64,000 nt of DNA from Astropecten irregularis (lineage: Eukaryota; Echinodermata; Asteroidea; Paxillosida; Astropectinidae). The position numbers and the translations under genes are program-made. Where the stretch lies: positions 13,220,431 to 13,284,430 of the forward strand of contig OZ020264.1 in the NCBI GenBank assembly GCA_963971285.1. The letters run 5' to 3'. Positions 45,633 through 57,436 of this stretch are shown here, piece by piece (position 1 is the first letter of the stretch; each line of letters starts with the position of its first letter). Under the pieces are notes generated by a model. That model saw nothing but the letters and a program-made list of their open reading frames with translations, did not search any database and was not told the DNA's origin.

Positions 45633-46027
45633 TTCAGATAAAAAGTTGAAAATGTTGAATTGAACTGGTATTATGATAATTACACAATGTGGTATGTTGG
45701 GTAGATGATTGGCGTCAATGGCATTGACTCGAGTCAATTGCCTGGTATCCTACTGACATGTAATTAATACATAGGCACATATCTTGGAACCAGTTACTGT
45801 ATGAGTGACACTATACAGTGCATTACCCATGTCATACGCTGCTATTCCTTATTGCTAAGCTTTTTAGTTGGTGAAGACGTTAGCTGAAAACTATGCCATG
45901 GTGATATGCAGTATAAACAATCAAAACGGCATATAGTTTCGGTAACACTTATTTTTATTTGAGCCAAAAATGGTTCCTTTGGTTTTTGCTTGCTTCTTTA
46001 TGCTGCTTAAAAGTGTGTGTACTAAAC

Positions 46028-46275
46028 CAGGGGCCAATTTCATAGATCTGCTTAAGCACCAAAATTTGCTTAAGCACCAAAAACCTTGGTAAATAAAATC
46101 AGTATGCCAGCCAAAACTCCTTGTGAATGTTATGCTCAGCAAACAATTGGCCGAATATACAAGTCAAAAGCAGTTAACATCACATGATTTTTTTTGGGTG
46201 ATCATGTTTGATCAAGGAAGACTTTTCATGCTTAAGTAAATTGTGTGCTTAAGCAAATTTACGAAATTGGTCCCT
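46028..46275. mobile_element. MITE family B
   Basis: CAGGGGCCAATTTCATAG at the left and AAATTGGTCCCTG at the right form inverted ends; CTTAAGCA repeats near both ends. Confidence 0.8.
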
Positions 46276-47366
46276 GATTATAATATGTGTTATTGAATGT
46301 TAACCAAGACAATGAATTTGTTATCTTATGAATTTTATGCATCATAGTTGAAGGGAATGTGTATCTTCACCGGGAACATAAAATGTTACCATTTCATACA
46401 AAGTCTCATATTGGACAACGCTGATAACTGTTCATACATATAGGCGTAATGCTAAAAGCGGGGGACGTACATAGCGCGTAACTGTTTAAATTTAAAAGTA
46501 TAAAAAGCACACTACCCACTAAAATGTAAGAATGTAAAAATTATCGTATTCGGTGACTTGCAAACAAATTTTATTAGTAAAGAGGCGCAAATTTTTGCTT
46601 GAGCATTCTTACAGGTATATGGAAGGTAATAAGCTATAAATATGATTTTTTTTTCTAATGTCAATTCTGCATTTTAAGGTGTAAAATACAAGCTTGAGAA
46701 ATTAAATATAGGCCTATATCAGCAATTTTTATAAACGGTGTAAAAATCATAAAATGTGAATCTATATTATATTATCTATACTATATTATATCAAATATGT
46801 TTTTACAGTGCTATACAGAGTTGTTTTGGAAAAGCTCACTTGCTTTGTATGTTTTATTGTGACGGAATAAGTCGGAAATTTGCAGTGTTGTGATATATCA
46901 ATTTTATAAGCAATATTATCATTGTTGTAAATATCATTCTAGAGAGAAAAAAAATGTGGAATCTGTGAAGTCACTGGAAATAGTTCTATACATGTATATC
47001 TGATAACTTTTGTAAACGGTGCAAAAAAATGTGAAGTTATATGATATGCAATTCAAGTAACTATGTTTTAAAAGTACTTTACCGATTTATTATGGACAAT
47101 CAGAATATGATTAAAAAAAATTGCTTTGATACGAAATGGCCATTTTATAAACAGCGATGATTATCATATTCATGATTATCATTGATATTTGGAGAAGAAA
47201 ATGTAAAATCTGTGTATATTTGTTTAATACTGACATATTTCTGAAGCTATAGTTTAAAGACACATTGATTGATACTTGATGATTTGAACTTTTATGAACT
47301 GCTAATTACTAATGATGTGAATAGTTGATTTAATTCTTATTGACAAAGATTCATGCTTCAACGATT

Positions 47367-47611
47367 CTGGGGCCATTTTCATAGAGCTGCTTAGCACAAC
47401 AATTTGCTTAGCACAAAAATGTTCTGCTCAATAAAACAAATCACCATTAAAAATTCCATTTGGTATTCATGGTTAGCGAACAACAGCCAAAGAACAATCA
47501 CAAGTGATACACAACACATGGACATTTGATGGTTAACCCTGTTTTTATTAAGACAGAAATGTCATGCTTAGCACATTTTTGTGCCAAGCAGCTCTATGAA
47601 ATTGGCCCCTG
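47367..47611. mobile_element. MITE family B, GCTTAGCAC variant
   Basis: CTGGGGCCATTTTCATAGAG and CTCTATGAAATTGGCCCCTG-type ends; GCTTAGCACA replaces GCTTAAGCA. Confidence 0.8.
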
Positions 47612-47962
47612 ATTTGTTCAACTGGAACATTTTGAGCTTCGTAAGTTTGTAGATGAAGTAATTACATGAGCTAATTGGCGTTAAACAATAACTACCTGCT
47701 TATAACGGAACAGGTGTATTTTATACGGACAAAATATTAAAGCAGATTTATTACTTATGCATTTATAATCACGACACATTGTTTGTTTATTAATAATAAC
47801 CAAGTTTATATTCATTGATGAAATATATGTGGATTTTATTTAAATGTGCTGATTTTTTAGACGTTAATAAAGAGCGGTTGCGCATGCTCAAACTGTTCGG
47901 TTAGTACATATTCATTCGTACTGTACAAGATCAGGAAATGAAAATACATCCATGGTAGCTTT

Positions 47963-48200
47963 GGGCCTTTTCGAAACGGAGGCTTTGGCTCGGGATCAGG
48001 CTCCGGTTCCATTTCGTGAATCCATTCTAAAATATACGGGTATCAAAATGGAGGCATGGCTGCCGTTCGGAAGTAGATTATCTGGTTTGAAAAGGAAAAC
48101 AGAGCTTCAGCTCCAATGAAAACCCACAAAATAATTTCAGTATATGGATGACAGAGCCGAGCCTTAGCCTGAGCCTAAGCCTCCGTTTAGAAAAGTCCCA
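47963..48200. mobile_element. MITE family C
   Basis: GGGCCTTTTCGAAACGGAGG and CCTCCGTTTAGAAAAGTCCC ends; core TACGGGTATCAAAATGGAG. Confidence 0.8.
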
Positions 48201-48897
48201 TAAGCTCGCACTGGATATTTAACATGGTTGATGCAGGAAAATATCAGTGTAGGGGCATATCATTGAGTATTACACGTTGGTTTGTTCAAAGACTTGGAAC
48301 CAGCTTTGTAATGGCGGTGAGGTGGTTTGAACTATATTTCTTTGTTAATCATTTTTTTATTTAGTGACGTGCACATTCGCAGTTGGTCCTCATTATTATG
48401 ATCATGTTGGCATTTGGGGATCATAGCATGGCTTGTCTAGATGGGGCATAGGAGTGTGACAAGGGCCGTAGGGAAAATAGTAGCACGAGGGGTTGTAATA
48501 CTTAGTATCAAACCATGAACTCATTTATTCCAAACACTGCAGTTGCCATACTTACTGTCGATTCACGACTCTAGTGAATCACCTCACCCCCTACCATTCA
48601 TAGATTTATCGTGTTTACAAAGTCCTGTTGCTGGATGTAAATGTGAGCGCACAACACATGCTCCTAGTTTCATGCATGGATGCCCACAGTTATGGCAGTT
48701 ATCGTGATGTCAACTCCACTCCTTCCAATTCACATGATCAAACATCGACTCTGCTATGATTCATGTAATACAGGCACTTGAGGACACTTAATATAATAAT
48801 TATAAAACTAAAAGGACCTAACTTCAAGCATTTTATAAATTTCAGGTCATTCCTTTTTTGGCTGATGAGCAGTTTGCAGCAGTTTATTACTTGTACA

Positions 48898-48976
48898 TGT
48901 ATTGATAATAATCATTATTATATTGGCACTACATGTCTTGTATTGATAATAATCATTATTATATTGGCAATACATA
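48898..48976. repeat. Tandem duplication of about 47 bp
   Basis: Two copies of a unit containing GTATTGATAATAATCATTAT and ATTGGCA(C/A)TACAT. Confidence 0.85.
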
Positions 48977-49284
48977 TCCAACCATCTTCTTGTCTATAGT
49001 TTATAACAAGTCTGATATGGAACTTTTAGAGCACCGTACCCTCCGATAAGACTAGAGGGCAAATGTCAATTGCCTTTGACCATAAATCATATTAAAGTTC
49101 AACCGTTCTGAGCCGTAAAAGCGGCGAACTGTAGTATTTTCCTCCACAGAACATGTTTGCAATGGCATTGAGCCATGCAGAAAAATTACAATCTCGAAGA
49201 TATGTCACGTTACACACTGCACAGTAATCAAGTATTGCATACTTTCTTATGATCTTATTTGAGCTCTACCATTCAAGAGTGGCA

Positions 49285-49759
49285 GCTGTTTCCTTGTTTG
49301 AGGCGGATGTACTACGAGTCGGCAAAATCACTTTAAAAACACAATATAACAATACATGTGTATTTGTAAATTTACTTCAATGACAAAGCCGTTGCTAACT
49401 TCAAGCATAAATACAATAGAACAAATATTAGGGAGTATTCAGATGACACAGCTATGTAGCCTACAACTTGGGAAAGAGAAACCTTGTTGAATTCGAATCT
49501 CACATATGCAAGTCAGTGCAGTCTATTGGGGTAATAGACTTGGTGTATGAGGTTAAAATGTCACGCGGCTGATCTGGCACCCCGGGGCAGTGACGTATGA
49601 ATGTTATTGCTGAAGTTCAATACTGTGCCGAGACGGAAATAAAGCAGATTATATCATAGCACAAGGAAACGATATACAGTACTGAGTGTTATTGAGTGAC
49701 AGAGCTGCTGTAACATTTCAATACTTGGTAGTTGCTTAGTAAACACTCAGATTCCTAAA
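49285..49759 (+). promoter_or_regulatory. Conserved 5' flank of Ig-less gene G
   Basis: Shares with the flank of gene H (52418-53154) the blocks TTTCCTTGTTTGAGGCGGAT, GCTGAAGTTCAATACTGTG, TGTTATTGAGTGACAGAGCT and CAGATTCCTAAAATGGA up to the start codon. Both genes thus come from one duplication including the promoter. Confidence 0.5.
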
Positions 49760-50206
49760 ATGGATCTTGCCGTTACAGCATGCATCATTTTCGGATTTTT
49801 GCTTAATATAAGCCCCCTGATGGTTGTCAGTGCACAAGCTACGACAGACGCAACGACACAAGCTACGACAGACGCAACGACACAAGCTACGACAGACCTC
49901 AAGCCAGACACACCATCTCCCATCACTTCATCAGTCATTGCAAGTGCAGTTGCCGGAGCAGGTCTCATCCTCGTGGGACTGGTGACCATTACTCTCATCA
50001 TCTGTCAACGCATGCAGGGATGCCACCACATCAGGAACCGCCCTCGACCTTCTGAAACACAGGTGTCTCACATTGATCCAATGTCACTGCAGGTGTCTTA
50101 TAGTGAGAGCACTCAGTATACAGGACCCACACCAAAGGACACCATTCAGCAAGAAATGTCTCGGCAAACTCTTGGAAGTATCGATGAGAACACAACCAAA
50201 GTGTAG
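49760..50206 (+). CDS. Gene G: Ig-less membrane protein derived from the Ig family
   Basis: Open frame of 148 residues. Signal peptide (about 1-26, ending LMVVSAQ) is followed directly by a Thr-rich repeat of ATTDATTQ units, then the class gamma membrane span (about 59-83, SAVAGAGLILVGLVTITLIIC) and a tail with SETQVS and TQYTGP as in gene H. Both Ig domains are absent: the signal peptide joins the stalk with the frame kept. The frame stops at 50204-50206 where gene H reads on, and a related C-terminal piece lies at 50344-50601. It may be a pseudogene, or a small membrane protein that competes for or modulates signalling of gene H. The preserved frame and signal sequence argue against random decay; the broken tail argues for it. 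Confidence 0.65.
   Translation: MDLAVTACIIFGFLLNISPLMVVSAQATTDATTQATTDATTQATTDLKPDTPSPITSSVIASAVAGAGLILVGLVTITLIICQRMQGCHHIRNRPRPSETQVSHIDPMSLQVSYSESTQYTGPTPKDTIQQEMSRQTLGSIDENTTKV
49846..49905 (+). repeat. 24-bp coding repeat in gene G
   Basis: Two and a half units of GCTACGACAGACGCAACGAC-type sequence encode ATTDATTQ. Confidence 0.85.
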
Positions 50207-50601
50207 CAAGCTGATCCCTATAGGAACTGCAACTAAACGGATGACAGCTACAGACAGTATGGATTGAGCTTAAACCACAAGCGACACGTGAAATGATCCA
50301 GCATGCGTGCTTCATGTCATAATATCCAAACAATCAATTCAATATGAAAAGAGAGTCACGAGGATCGAGAGCAATAGTCGAACAGCCTTCCCAGCCGTCG
50401 AAAGTGTCGACACATCGAGGTAATTATGTAGGACAAGTGTCGGTCAGCACACGTACTTTAACCAAGCCGCACCAAAAGGAGACAGATACCTTGCAGTATC
50501 CGTACCGGGAAGTAGCAGATGACGACGGAAATTCAGAGCAGAAATACGCGAAACCAGACGAGAAATACACTGACTATGAAATGATCCAAGCCATAAAATA
50601 A
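50207..50601 (+). pseudogene. Broken C-terminal tail of gene G
   Basis: From 50207 to about 50340 stops interrupt sequence matching QPADPY of gene H. From 50344 an open frame of 85 residues matches the gene H tail end (KETDTL, EQKYAKPDEKYTDYEMI). TDYEMI would fit an ITSM. It could be a decayed remnant or an alternative 3' exon. Confidence 0.6.
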
Positions 50602-51039
50602 AGAAAAATCCTACAGCGATAATAATGCATAAAATGAACGGTTAACTTTGATTTGACCGCAGAACTTATCCTCATCATCGAATCTGAATTGAGTGGGGTT
50701 TTGACAAAATACCAACTTGACTTTAAACATTTTTATACAGTGAACTTTAAGTTCAAAGCTCTTCAGAAACTACTACACAGAGCTTTCAATTGGATATTAC
50801 AATTGATACGGAAAATGCATGGAATATTAACCCCTTCACATAATGTCTACATTTTATATACATTTTATGTGTAATTCCGTGAATATCTAGATATTTAGCT
50901 GTTTCGCATGCGGCGGAACAGCTATTGTTTTTGTTATTTTTTTTTTTCTTTCTTTTTTTTTTCTTTTTATTCCACTTTTTTCCCATAGACATAACACAGG
51001 GTTTTTATACAAGTCACTTCTACCCTGATGCCAGTTCCG

Positions 51040-51730
51040 ATCAACTTTATACTTGGCACATAGTTAGACCACCACCCCAGGTGCCATGCCGAAACATTTC
51101 GTCATCATGACGTCATCACGTGCACCATGACGTCATCATAAAGGTGCAAATTTCAAGGCTCTTTATCTCCGGAACTGCAAGTCCGATGCAACTCAAACTT
51201 GGTATGGAAGTATATGGGGACGTGATATAGACAAAAATTGCAGTCACGTGTTGATGACGTCATCGTGCGAATTTATACGAATTATTCAATTTTTGGACCT
51301 TTTCTTTATATCTCATGAACCACAAATCGTATTTTCGAAATTCTTTCGTCAAAATGTTTGTTAGGCTATAGGCACATGCCACAAAATACCAAAAAGTGGT
51401 GACGTCATGATGACGTCATCAAAAAGCCGATTTTCTGATTCACATATAAGGGAATATCCAATGGTGATGAAACTTGGTGGATAGGTAGGGAATGGTACTA
51501 GTATCCTTAATTTGAAGTGGCGTCACGATGACGTCATCGGCTGATTTTTTATTGATTTTTGAATATTAAATTTTGCAATTTTTTCCCAGAAACACATATA
51601 AGCGTATATCCGATCGTAATGAAACTTGGTGGGTAGGTACGAAATGGTATTAGTATCCCTAATGTGAAGTGACGTCACAATGACGTCATCGCCTGATTTT
51701 TTATTGATTTTTTTTAATGATTAATCTTGC
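51040..51730. repeat. Degenerate repeat with eight TGACGTCA palindromes
   Basis: TGACGTCA occurs at 51108, 51128, 51255, 51400, 51411, 51529, 51670 and 51681. Surrounding text repeats AATGAAACTTGGTGG and GGTA(C/G)(G/T)AATGGTA blocks about 180 bp apart, so this is a tandemly structured dispersed repeat. TGACGTCA is the consensus CRE bound by CREB/ATF proteins; function here is untested. Confidence 0.7.
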
Positions 51731-52417
51731 CATTTAGAGTCAAACCATAAGACACAACACGGGCTTTGGAACTTTTTGGACCGCTGATATGGCTATCCAT
51801 AGTAGTGGGCCAATTGTGTACAGGTAAACGTAGCACGACGAGCTAGAAAATCAGTAATTTTGCTGTTTCCACCGTCCATAAGCACAACCATACATACTAT
51901 GTGCGCTGACCTATAGTGGACTCTGCCATTTCTGTGTTTCTCATGCCCGTGTGTATGTATCTGTACTACCGGTATACGTGTATTGATGGACGAGTGACGA
52001 CGCTCCTGGTACATGTAGTTGTTTAGGACAATTAAGACACCGCTGATTATTTATTTCTCTGTACTGGGTCAATTGTGTACATATGTTTGTTTCGTACATT
52101 TTATAAAACATACGCGAAACAGCTCAGTGTTTGTACACAAACACATGTCTAGTTATACCTTATTGTTATTCAAGAAGGACATACCAAAGTTGCAGAATAA
52201 CAAACGCATGTGATATGTTTATCAATTCTCTTGTAAAGGACATTTGATTAGAATGCTTGAGCAATGTGGACTTACTACGAAACAAAAGTTCCAAGATTCG
52301 AACTGTTTCGAATTGTTTCCCTCAGAGCGACATGTACTCATAAAAGAGTGCAATAGATAATACGTGATGTCACGGCAAACCATCCCTGTCATGCGTCTTT
52401 CAAATCTCATGTAAATC

Positions 52418-53154
52418 AGTTTCCTTGTTTGAGGCGGATGTACTTTGAGTTGGCAAAATGACAATAAACGACACATAATGATATTCATCAAATTAAATTA
52501 TTGATACAGTCTTTGCTAACAGGAAAAGTGCAATAAGACCACGGCAGTAATTAGGACAAATTATTCAGATGGTTTAGCCTAATAGTGTGATGCGCTATGT
52601 AAAAAGAACAGCTCCCGTAGGATTTTCGTGCTTAAATTGATTTTTTTTAGGGGGTTATAGGTTCTACAGGGCCAAAACAATCAGAAATTGATGGGGTTTG
52701 ATTTTGTTCTAATATCAGTGGCCCCCTCCTTATTTGGGGCGTATCTTATTTGGACTCGCCCCCAAATAGTATGTCGGCCATTTAAAGCCCGATTTTCATA
52801 ATTGTAAAGTCGTTTTGTGGGTTTGTAAAAATATGAAGCGTGGGATGGCAAATTCCTTTTGAATTGGAATGTTGCAGATAAAAAGCGTAGGCCTACGGTT
52901 GTTTGGATAATCAGGGTTGGGGTATGAAGTTGTAAAGTCACGGGGCCGACCCCTATTAGAATATGAATGCACAGGGTAAATACATTCTGGGTGTTGTTGC
53001 TGAAGTTCAATACTGTGCAGATGAGGAAATAAACCAGGTTTTATTATAAAGCACAAGGAAAGACATATATGCAGCATTAAGGGTGTTATTGAGTGACAGA
53101 GCTGCTGTATTACATTCTAATACTAAGTAGTTGTTTAGTAAGCAGATTCCTAAA
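52418..53154 (+). promoter_or_regulatory. Conserved 5' flank of Ig gene H
   Basis: Paired with 49285-49759. Strongest conservation is in the last 160 bp before the ATG. Confidence 0.5.
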
Positions 53155-54801
53155 ATGGACGGCGTCGTAACATTATGCCTAATGTTCGCATTGTTCATTA
53201 ATATAAGCCTCATGGTGGTTGTTAGTGCACAGCCAACAGTGCATGCATGGATCGTAACACCGGAGGCTGATCGTAAGGAGGGCTCGCAGGTTGAGATGAG
53301 GTGTGTCGCTACAAACCTGGAGGATATTTACCTCATTGACTGGGAGACACACGACCCAGTGATGCATCTGAGATGGGGAGAGACTACTCTATCAACTAAC
53401 AAACGATTTGAGTTCGAGACTACACATCCAGGTACTGGGCAAACTACTCAAGTCTTTAACATCACTGATTTGGAGAAGGACGACACTGATGAATATTCAT
53501 GCAATGTCCGCGAAGCCATATCCACTGGTGGGCATTTCACTGTAGCCACATCCAGTGTAATGCTATCAGTGTTGTACTTCCCCAGTGAGTCCTTCCCTAT
53601 TTGCTCCCCTGATGGATCCATTACAGTAGACATTGGAACAGAGTTGCACTTGCAATGTTCATCTGATCCTGGTTACCCAGCAGTCACTATTGTGATATCT
53701 CAAACATCATCCACCTCTAATTTGTACACGTGGAGGAATACAACCAATGATGATACCGTTTCGCGGTCATTGATCCTGCGAGCGAGTTTAGCCGATAACA
53801 ATACTGATTTCCATTGCGTGACTACATCAGAGACTTTTCCTGGGATGTCGGAGTCTTGTTCCATTGGACCAATCACAGTAAGAAATGCAACAGAGCTGGC
53901 TACAGAACGTGCCACACCAACATCAGTTTCAACTACACAATTTGAGTCATCGGAATCCGTTCCAGACGTCGCAACACAACCCAGGACAGACCCCAAACCA
54001 GGCACGCCTTCTCCTATCACTGCATCAGACATCGCAAGTGCAGTCGCCGGGGTAGGAATCATCCTTGTGGGACTGGTGACCATTACTCTCATCATCTGTC
54101 ACCGCATGCAGAAGAACCGTGTACGCCAATCACCTACTGAAACACAAGTGTCTAACGTTGATCCCTATGCGGCACTACAGGTACCTGGTAATGAGAATAC
54201 TCAGTACATGGGACTCGCACCAAGGGGCACAAGTCAGCAAGAGACATCTCACCAAACTCCTGTAGGCATCAATGAGGACACAAGCAGCGCACAGCCAGCT
54301 GATCCAAGTATGACAATACGGATACCTGATAATGAGAATGCACAGTATGTGGGACTCACACCACAAGACACTAGAGAGCAAGAAACATCTTTATACCAGA
54401 ATCCCCAAGTTATACATGAAAATACAACCTCTGTACAGCCAGCTGATCCCTACATGGAGCAACAACCAACGGATAACAGCAGAGGACAATACTTGGTACC
54501 TATGACTAAAGGAACAGGCGACATCCAGCACACATACTTCATCTCAGAAGATAAGAATGACCGACAGGGATCATCAGTCCAGCAGCAAACCTCCCCACCA
54601 GTCGAAGGTGTCGACACACCCGAGGCTGTAGAAGACACAAGTGTCGATCAGCACGCATTCGTCAACCGAGCCGCGCCAAAAGAGACAGATACCTTGCCGC
54701 ACTTATACCAGGAAGTAGAGGAAGACGACGAAGATTCGGATCATGAATACGAGAAACCAGACGAGGAGAACTCTGACTATGAAATTGTACAGGCGCCATG
54801 A
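53155..54801 (+). CDS. Ig gene H: two-Ig-domain receptor with class gamma tail and C-terminal ITIM
   Basis: Single exon, 548 residues from ATG 53155, matched to the start of gene G. Signal peptide ends VVVSAQ; V-type group 2 (RCVATNLEDIYLIDW, DTDEYSCN); second Ig group a (TIVISQ, ESCSIGPITV). Stalk of about 45 residues; membrane span about 292-318 (class gamma, as in gene G). The tail of about 230 residues has an imperfect repeat of about 60 residues with DPYAAL/TQYMGL, DPSMTI/AQYVGL and DPYMEQ/GQYLVP, then HTYFIS, HLYQEV, HEYEKP and SDYEIV. SDYEIV near the C-terminus fits the ITIM consensus. QPADPY and HTY motifs are shared with class alpha tails, so gamma and alpha tails are related. Likely inhibitory surface receptor, by motif inference. 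Confidence 0.9.
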   Translation: MDGVVTLCLMFALFINISLMVVVSAQPTVHAWIVTPEADRKEGSQVEMRCVATNLEDIYLIDWETHDPVMHLRWGETTLSTNKRFEFETTHPGTGQTTQVFNITDLEKDDTDEYSCNVREAISTGGHFTVATSSVMLSVLYFPSESFPICSPDGSITVDIGTELHLQCSSDPGYPAVTIVISQTSSTSNLYTWRNTTNDDTVSRSLILRASLADNNTDFHCVTTSETFPGMSESCSIGPITVRNATELATERATPTSVSTTQFESSESVPDVATQPRTDPKPGTPSPITASDIASAVAGVGIILVGLVTITLIICHRMQKNRVRQSPTETQVSNVDPYAALQVPGNENTQYMGLAPRGTSQQETSHQTPVGINEDTSSAQPADPSMTIRIPDNENAQYVGLTPQDTREQETSLYQNPQVIHENTTSVQPADPYMEQQPTDNSRGQYLVPMTKGTGDIQHTYFISEDKNDRQGSSVQQQTSPPVEGVDTPEAVEDTSVDQHAFVNRAAPKETDTLPHLYQEVEEDDEDSDHEYEKPDEENSDYEIVQAP

Positions 54802-54836
54802 CATAAAGACATTATGTACAGCGATAACAATGCATA

Positions 54837-54842
54837 AATAAA
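54837..54842 (+). terminator. Polyadenylation signal of Ig gene H
   Basis: AATAAA 36 bp after the stop codon. The equivalent place behind gene G reads CATAAAATGAAC, so the signal is degraded there. Confidence 0.5.
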
Positions 54843-56313
54843 CTGGTTGACTTTGCTTCATGCAGACATTATCCTCATTGTAAATTTCAAGGCAATTACA
54901 ACAATTACATGAGTGAGATTTGACAACATACAAAATTATCATTTAACTTTTCAGAACTAACTTAAAGTTCAAAGATCTTCAGAAACTGCTACACCGATAT
55001 TTCAGTTAGATATTACAATTGATAAGTGAAATTTATATAAGATGGATGCAGTTTTACTAATTTGTACATTTTATTGGGTATTTCTGTGATTATCGCTATA
55101 TCCATGCTAAGAAATTAAAAAAAATAAGGAGTGGTTGCAGAATAACAGACACTAGAATGGGATTTGTTTATGGCAATTCTCCTTTAAAAGACCGTTTGAT
55201 TTTATAGCCAGCATGAGCAGTGCGGCTAACAACCGAAACGAAATTAACTAGACTGGACACATTTGAACAATAAATGGCAGCAGACATTAATTTGTAATCC
55301 CTGCTCATTCCAGCATGGAAATAATAATTATATTTTCACGCTGTTTTCATGCATGGAGCCCTGAATATTACAAAGCACGAGTAGCGTCATGGCCCCTTCC
55401 AACCATCGGCTCATGTTGCCACCGACTTCGTCTTCGTCATGCGCAGTAAATACTAATAATTTATTCGTTCATTATGCGCAAGTTTCAAAGAAAACATTTA
55501 AAAAAAAAAATTCAGATGCGCATTACAGTAAAAACAAAAAAACAAACCCACATACATCACAATTATTACTGGCTCTGATTGTTTTGCATTTAAATTTCTC
55601 ATTAGTTTTGTCAATTAAAGAGTTTGTACTTTAAAACCTGTGACATAGAGGCCTCTTTTGATAATTGTTTAAACGCTCAAAACGAATGTCGAAGCAGGAA
55701 TTGGAATCCAGCAATTTTACGTTCCTAATAGTTCATTTTCATTTTGCGCTATCGATGTTTATTTGGCTTGCACTGCACTTAATTGGTTATCTGCTCTGCA
55801 ATTGCAAGTTGCCTATTTATTGCCTCATATGAGAATTGTCAGTATAATACGGAACTTCTCTGCGATAATGCTAGGCCTAGGCCTATGTCTAAATGAAAAA
55901 TGGTTCTTACCTTGTAAGTCTTGTTTCGGTTACTTGAACGACAAAGTAGTTCGTACATGTTTCATAACGCTATAATCCAGGGGCATACCTGTTTGCAGTG
56001 AAGAATAGAATGAATTTCATTATCAATGTGAATATTGCTTTCAGATAATTACAAAGCTCTTCTCTTACACAGCGACACATGCATATCAACCGTACACATT
56101 GTAGACAAAACGCACTGCAATGAAATCTTATCCGAAGAGAAGTTTCAATTATATAAATTATTTCAATTTGCAGAATATATAGTTAGTCGTATTGAAAACA
56201 TTGAACGAGTTGAAATGTATGAATTGGTGCGTTACTGGATTTGGTGTCTTCACAAGTGAATAGAATAAGCAATCGACAGACAGCTACAAGGAAAGTGTGT
56301 ATTCAATAATTAT

Positions 56314-56500
56314 GGGCGATTCACAATAGTGCGCCACATTCACTTTAATGCGCCACCATAGTTTGCAACGCGTTGGCCAATCACAATGCGCGTAATTGAT
56401 TTTGTCGACAAACTGCATTGCATGTTGAAAGATGCGCAGTTTGTCGACAAATTGGCCAAAGCGTTGCAAACTCATCGTGGCGCACTATTGTGAAACGCCC
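56314..56500. mobile_element. MITE with GGGCGATTCACAATAGTGCG termini
   Basis: Left GGGCGATTCACAATAGTGCG and right CGCACTATTGTGAAACGCCC are complementary; the stem continues with GTTTGCAACGC and its complement. Noncoding. Confidence 0.8.
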
Positions 56501-56764
56501 GTATTGGCTAGCGATATGTAACGCCCTCTTATTCCCATCATGCCCCGCCCATAAGGTAAATGCATAGTTCAGTTAGTAGCCGATAAGAGAGTAAAACTTT
56601 CACATGAAATAAAAATGACTTAGGTATGATTTCGAAAATATTTCTTAACCAATAAATGATACAACTGCACCCATCCCATGCTCTCTATGAAAAGAAGTAT
56701 AGGCTAGGAAGTATAAAGGCTCTATCCGTGTACCAACTCTAAACACTGGTACTCGGCACAAATT

Positions 56765-56845
56765 TATACCAATACCAGTTAGATCGGTGTAGAACACTGG
56801 TATTCTAATCCAGTGGTGCCGGGTTCAATCCCCGCCCGCACACAA
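56765..56845 (+). mobile_element. tRNA-like SINE fragment
   Basis: TCGGTGTAGAACACTGG resembles a degenerate D-arm and GCCGGGTTCAATCCCCG a T-arm with B box. No full cloverleaf closes. Confidence 0.45.
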
Positions 56846-57436
56846 GCTTACCGTCAGTCAAGGTCAACATGAAGGATACTCTACAAGAGATACTCTTACA
56901 AGCTAGCGGTCTTGGGTTATATTCCATAACCGGGCATTTTTCGTTGCTTAATTTTTTTCAGGCGTTAAAAAAAATTGAATCTCAATCCAATTTTACTTCA
57001 TACTTTATTACGGTTGACACATGAACCCTATATTTATCCGTCAAACGTCACACCTAAAAATAAACCCTCGCATGACACACTCACTATATCGTATACACTT
57101 AAATGATTGTGTATAAACAGTTTGGTATTTCTATATGAATTTAATCTATTGAAAGTATGGGGCGCCGATTCTGACCTTATCATTAGAATATCAATATAAC
57201 GGCAAACGCGTGCGGCTCTATATTGTTGAAGTTCATTGGTGTATGTGATTATTCCAACGGGAAATACTGCTAATATTCGGCATTGATATGAACACAGCAG
57301 TACACATCGAATATTTCAATATCACACATTCTGAACTGAGCTGAAATTGAAGTGTAATGGCGTCAGCACTTCCATTTTCAATTCCTTAGTTTGAGTCAGA
57401 TAGTTTTCTAAACTTGATCAGTTTCGGACTGTCAAC

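Larger units (their letters stand above)
45633..49759. other. Intergenic region between Ig genes F and G
   Basis: Contains family B MITEs at 46028 and 47367, a family C MITE at 47963 and a tandem duplication at 48898. 46430-47340 is very AT-rich with degenerate TTTATAAACGGTGTAAAAA-type repeats. No exon was recognised. Confidence 0.55.
50602..53154. other. Intergenic region between genes G and H
   Basis: 50930-50990 is T-rich. 51040-51730 is a repeat-like region dense in TGACGTCA palindromes, listed separately. 52418 onwards is the duplicated promoter region. No exon was recognised. Confidence 0.55.
54843..57436. other. Intergenic region between Ig genes H and I
   Basis: Contains an inverted-repeat element at 56314 and a tRNA-like segment at 56765. 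AT-rich open frames near 55389 and 56035 have no recognisable features. Confidence 0.55.
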
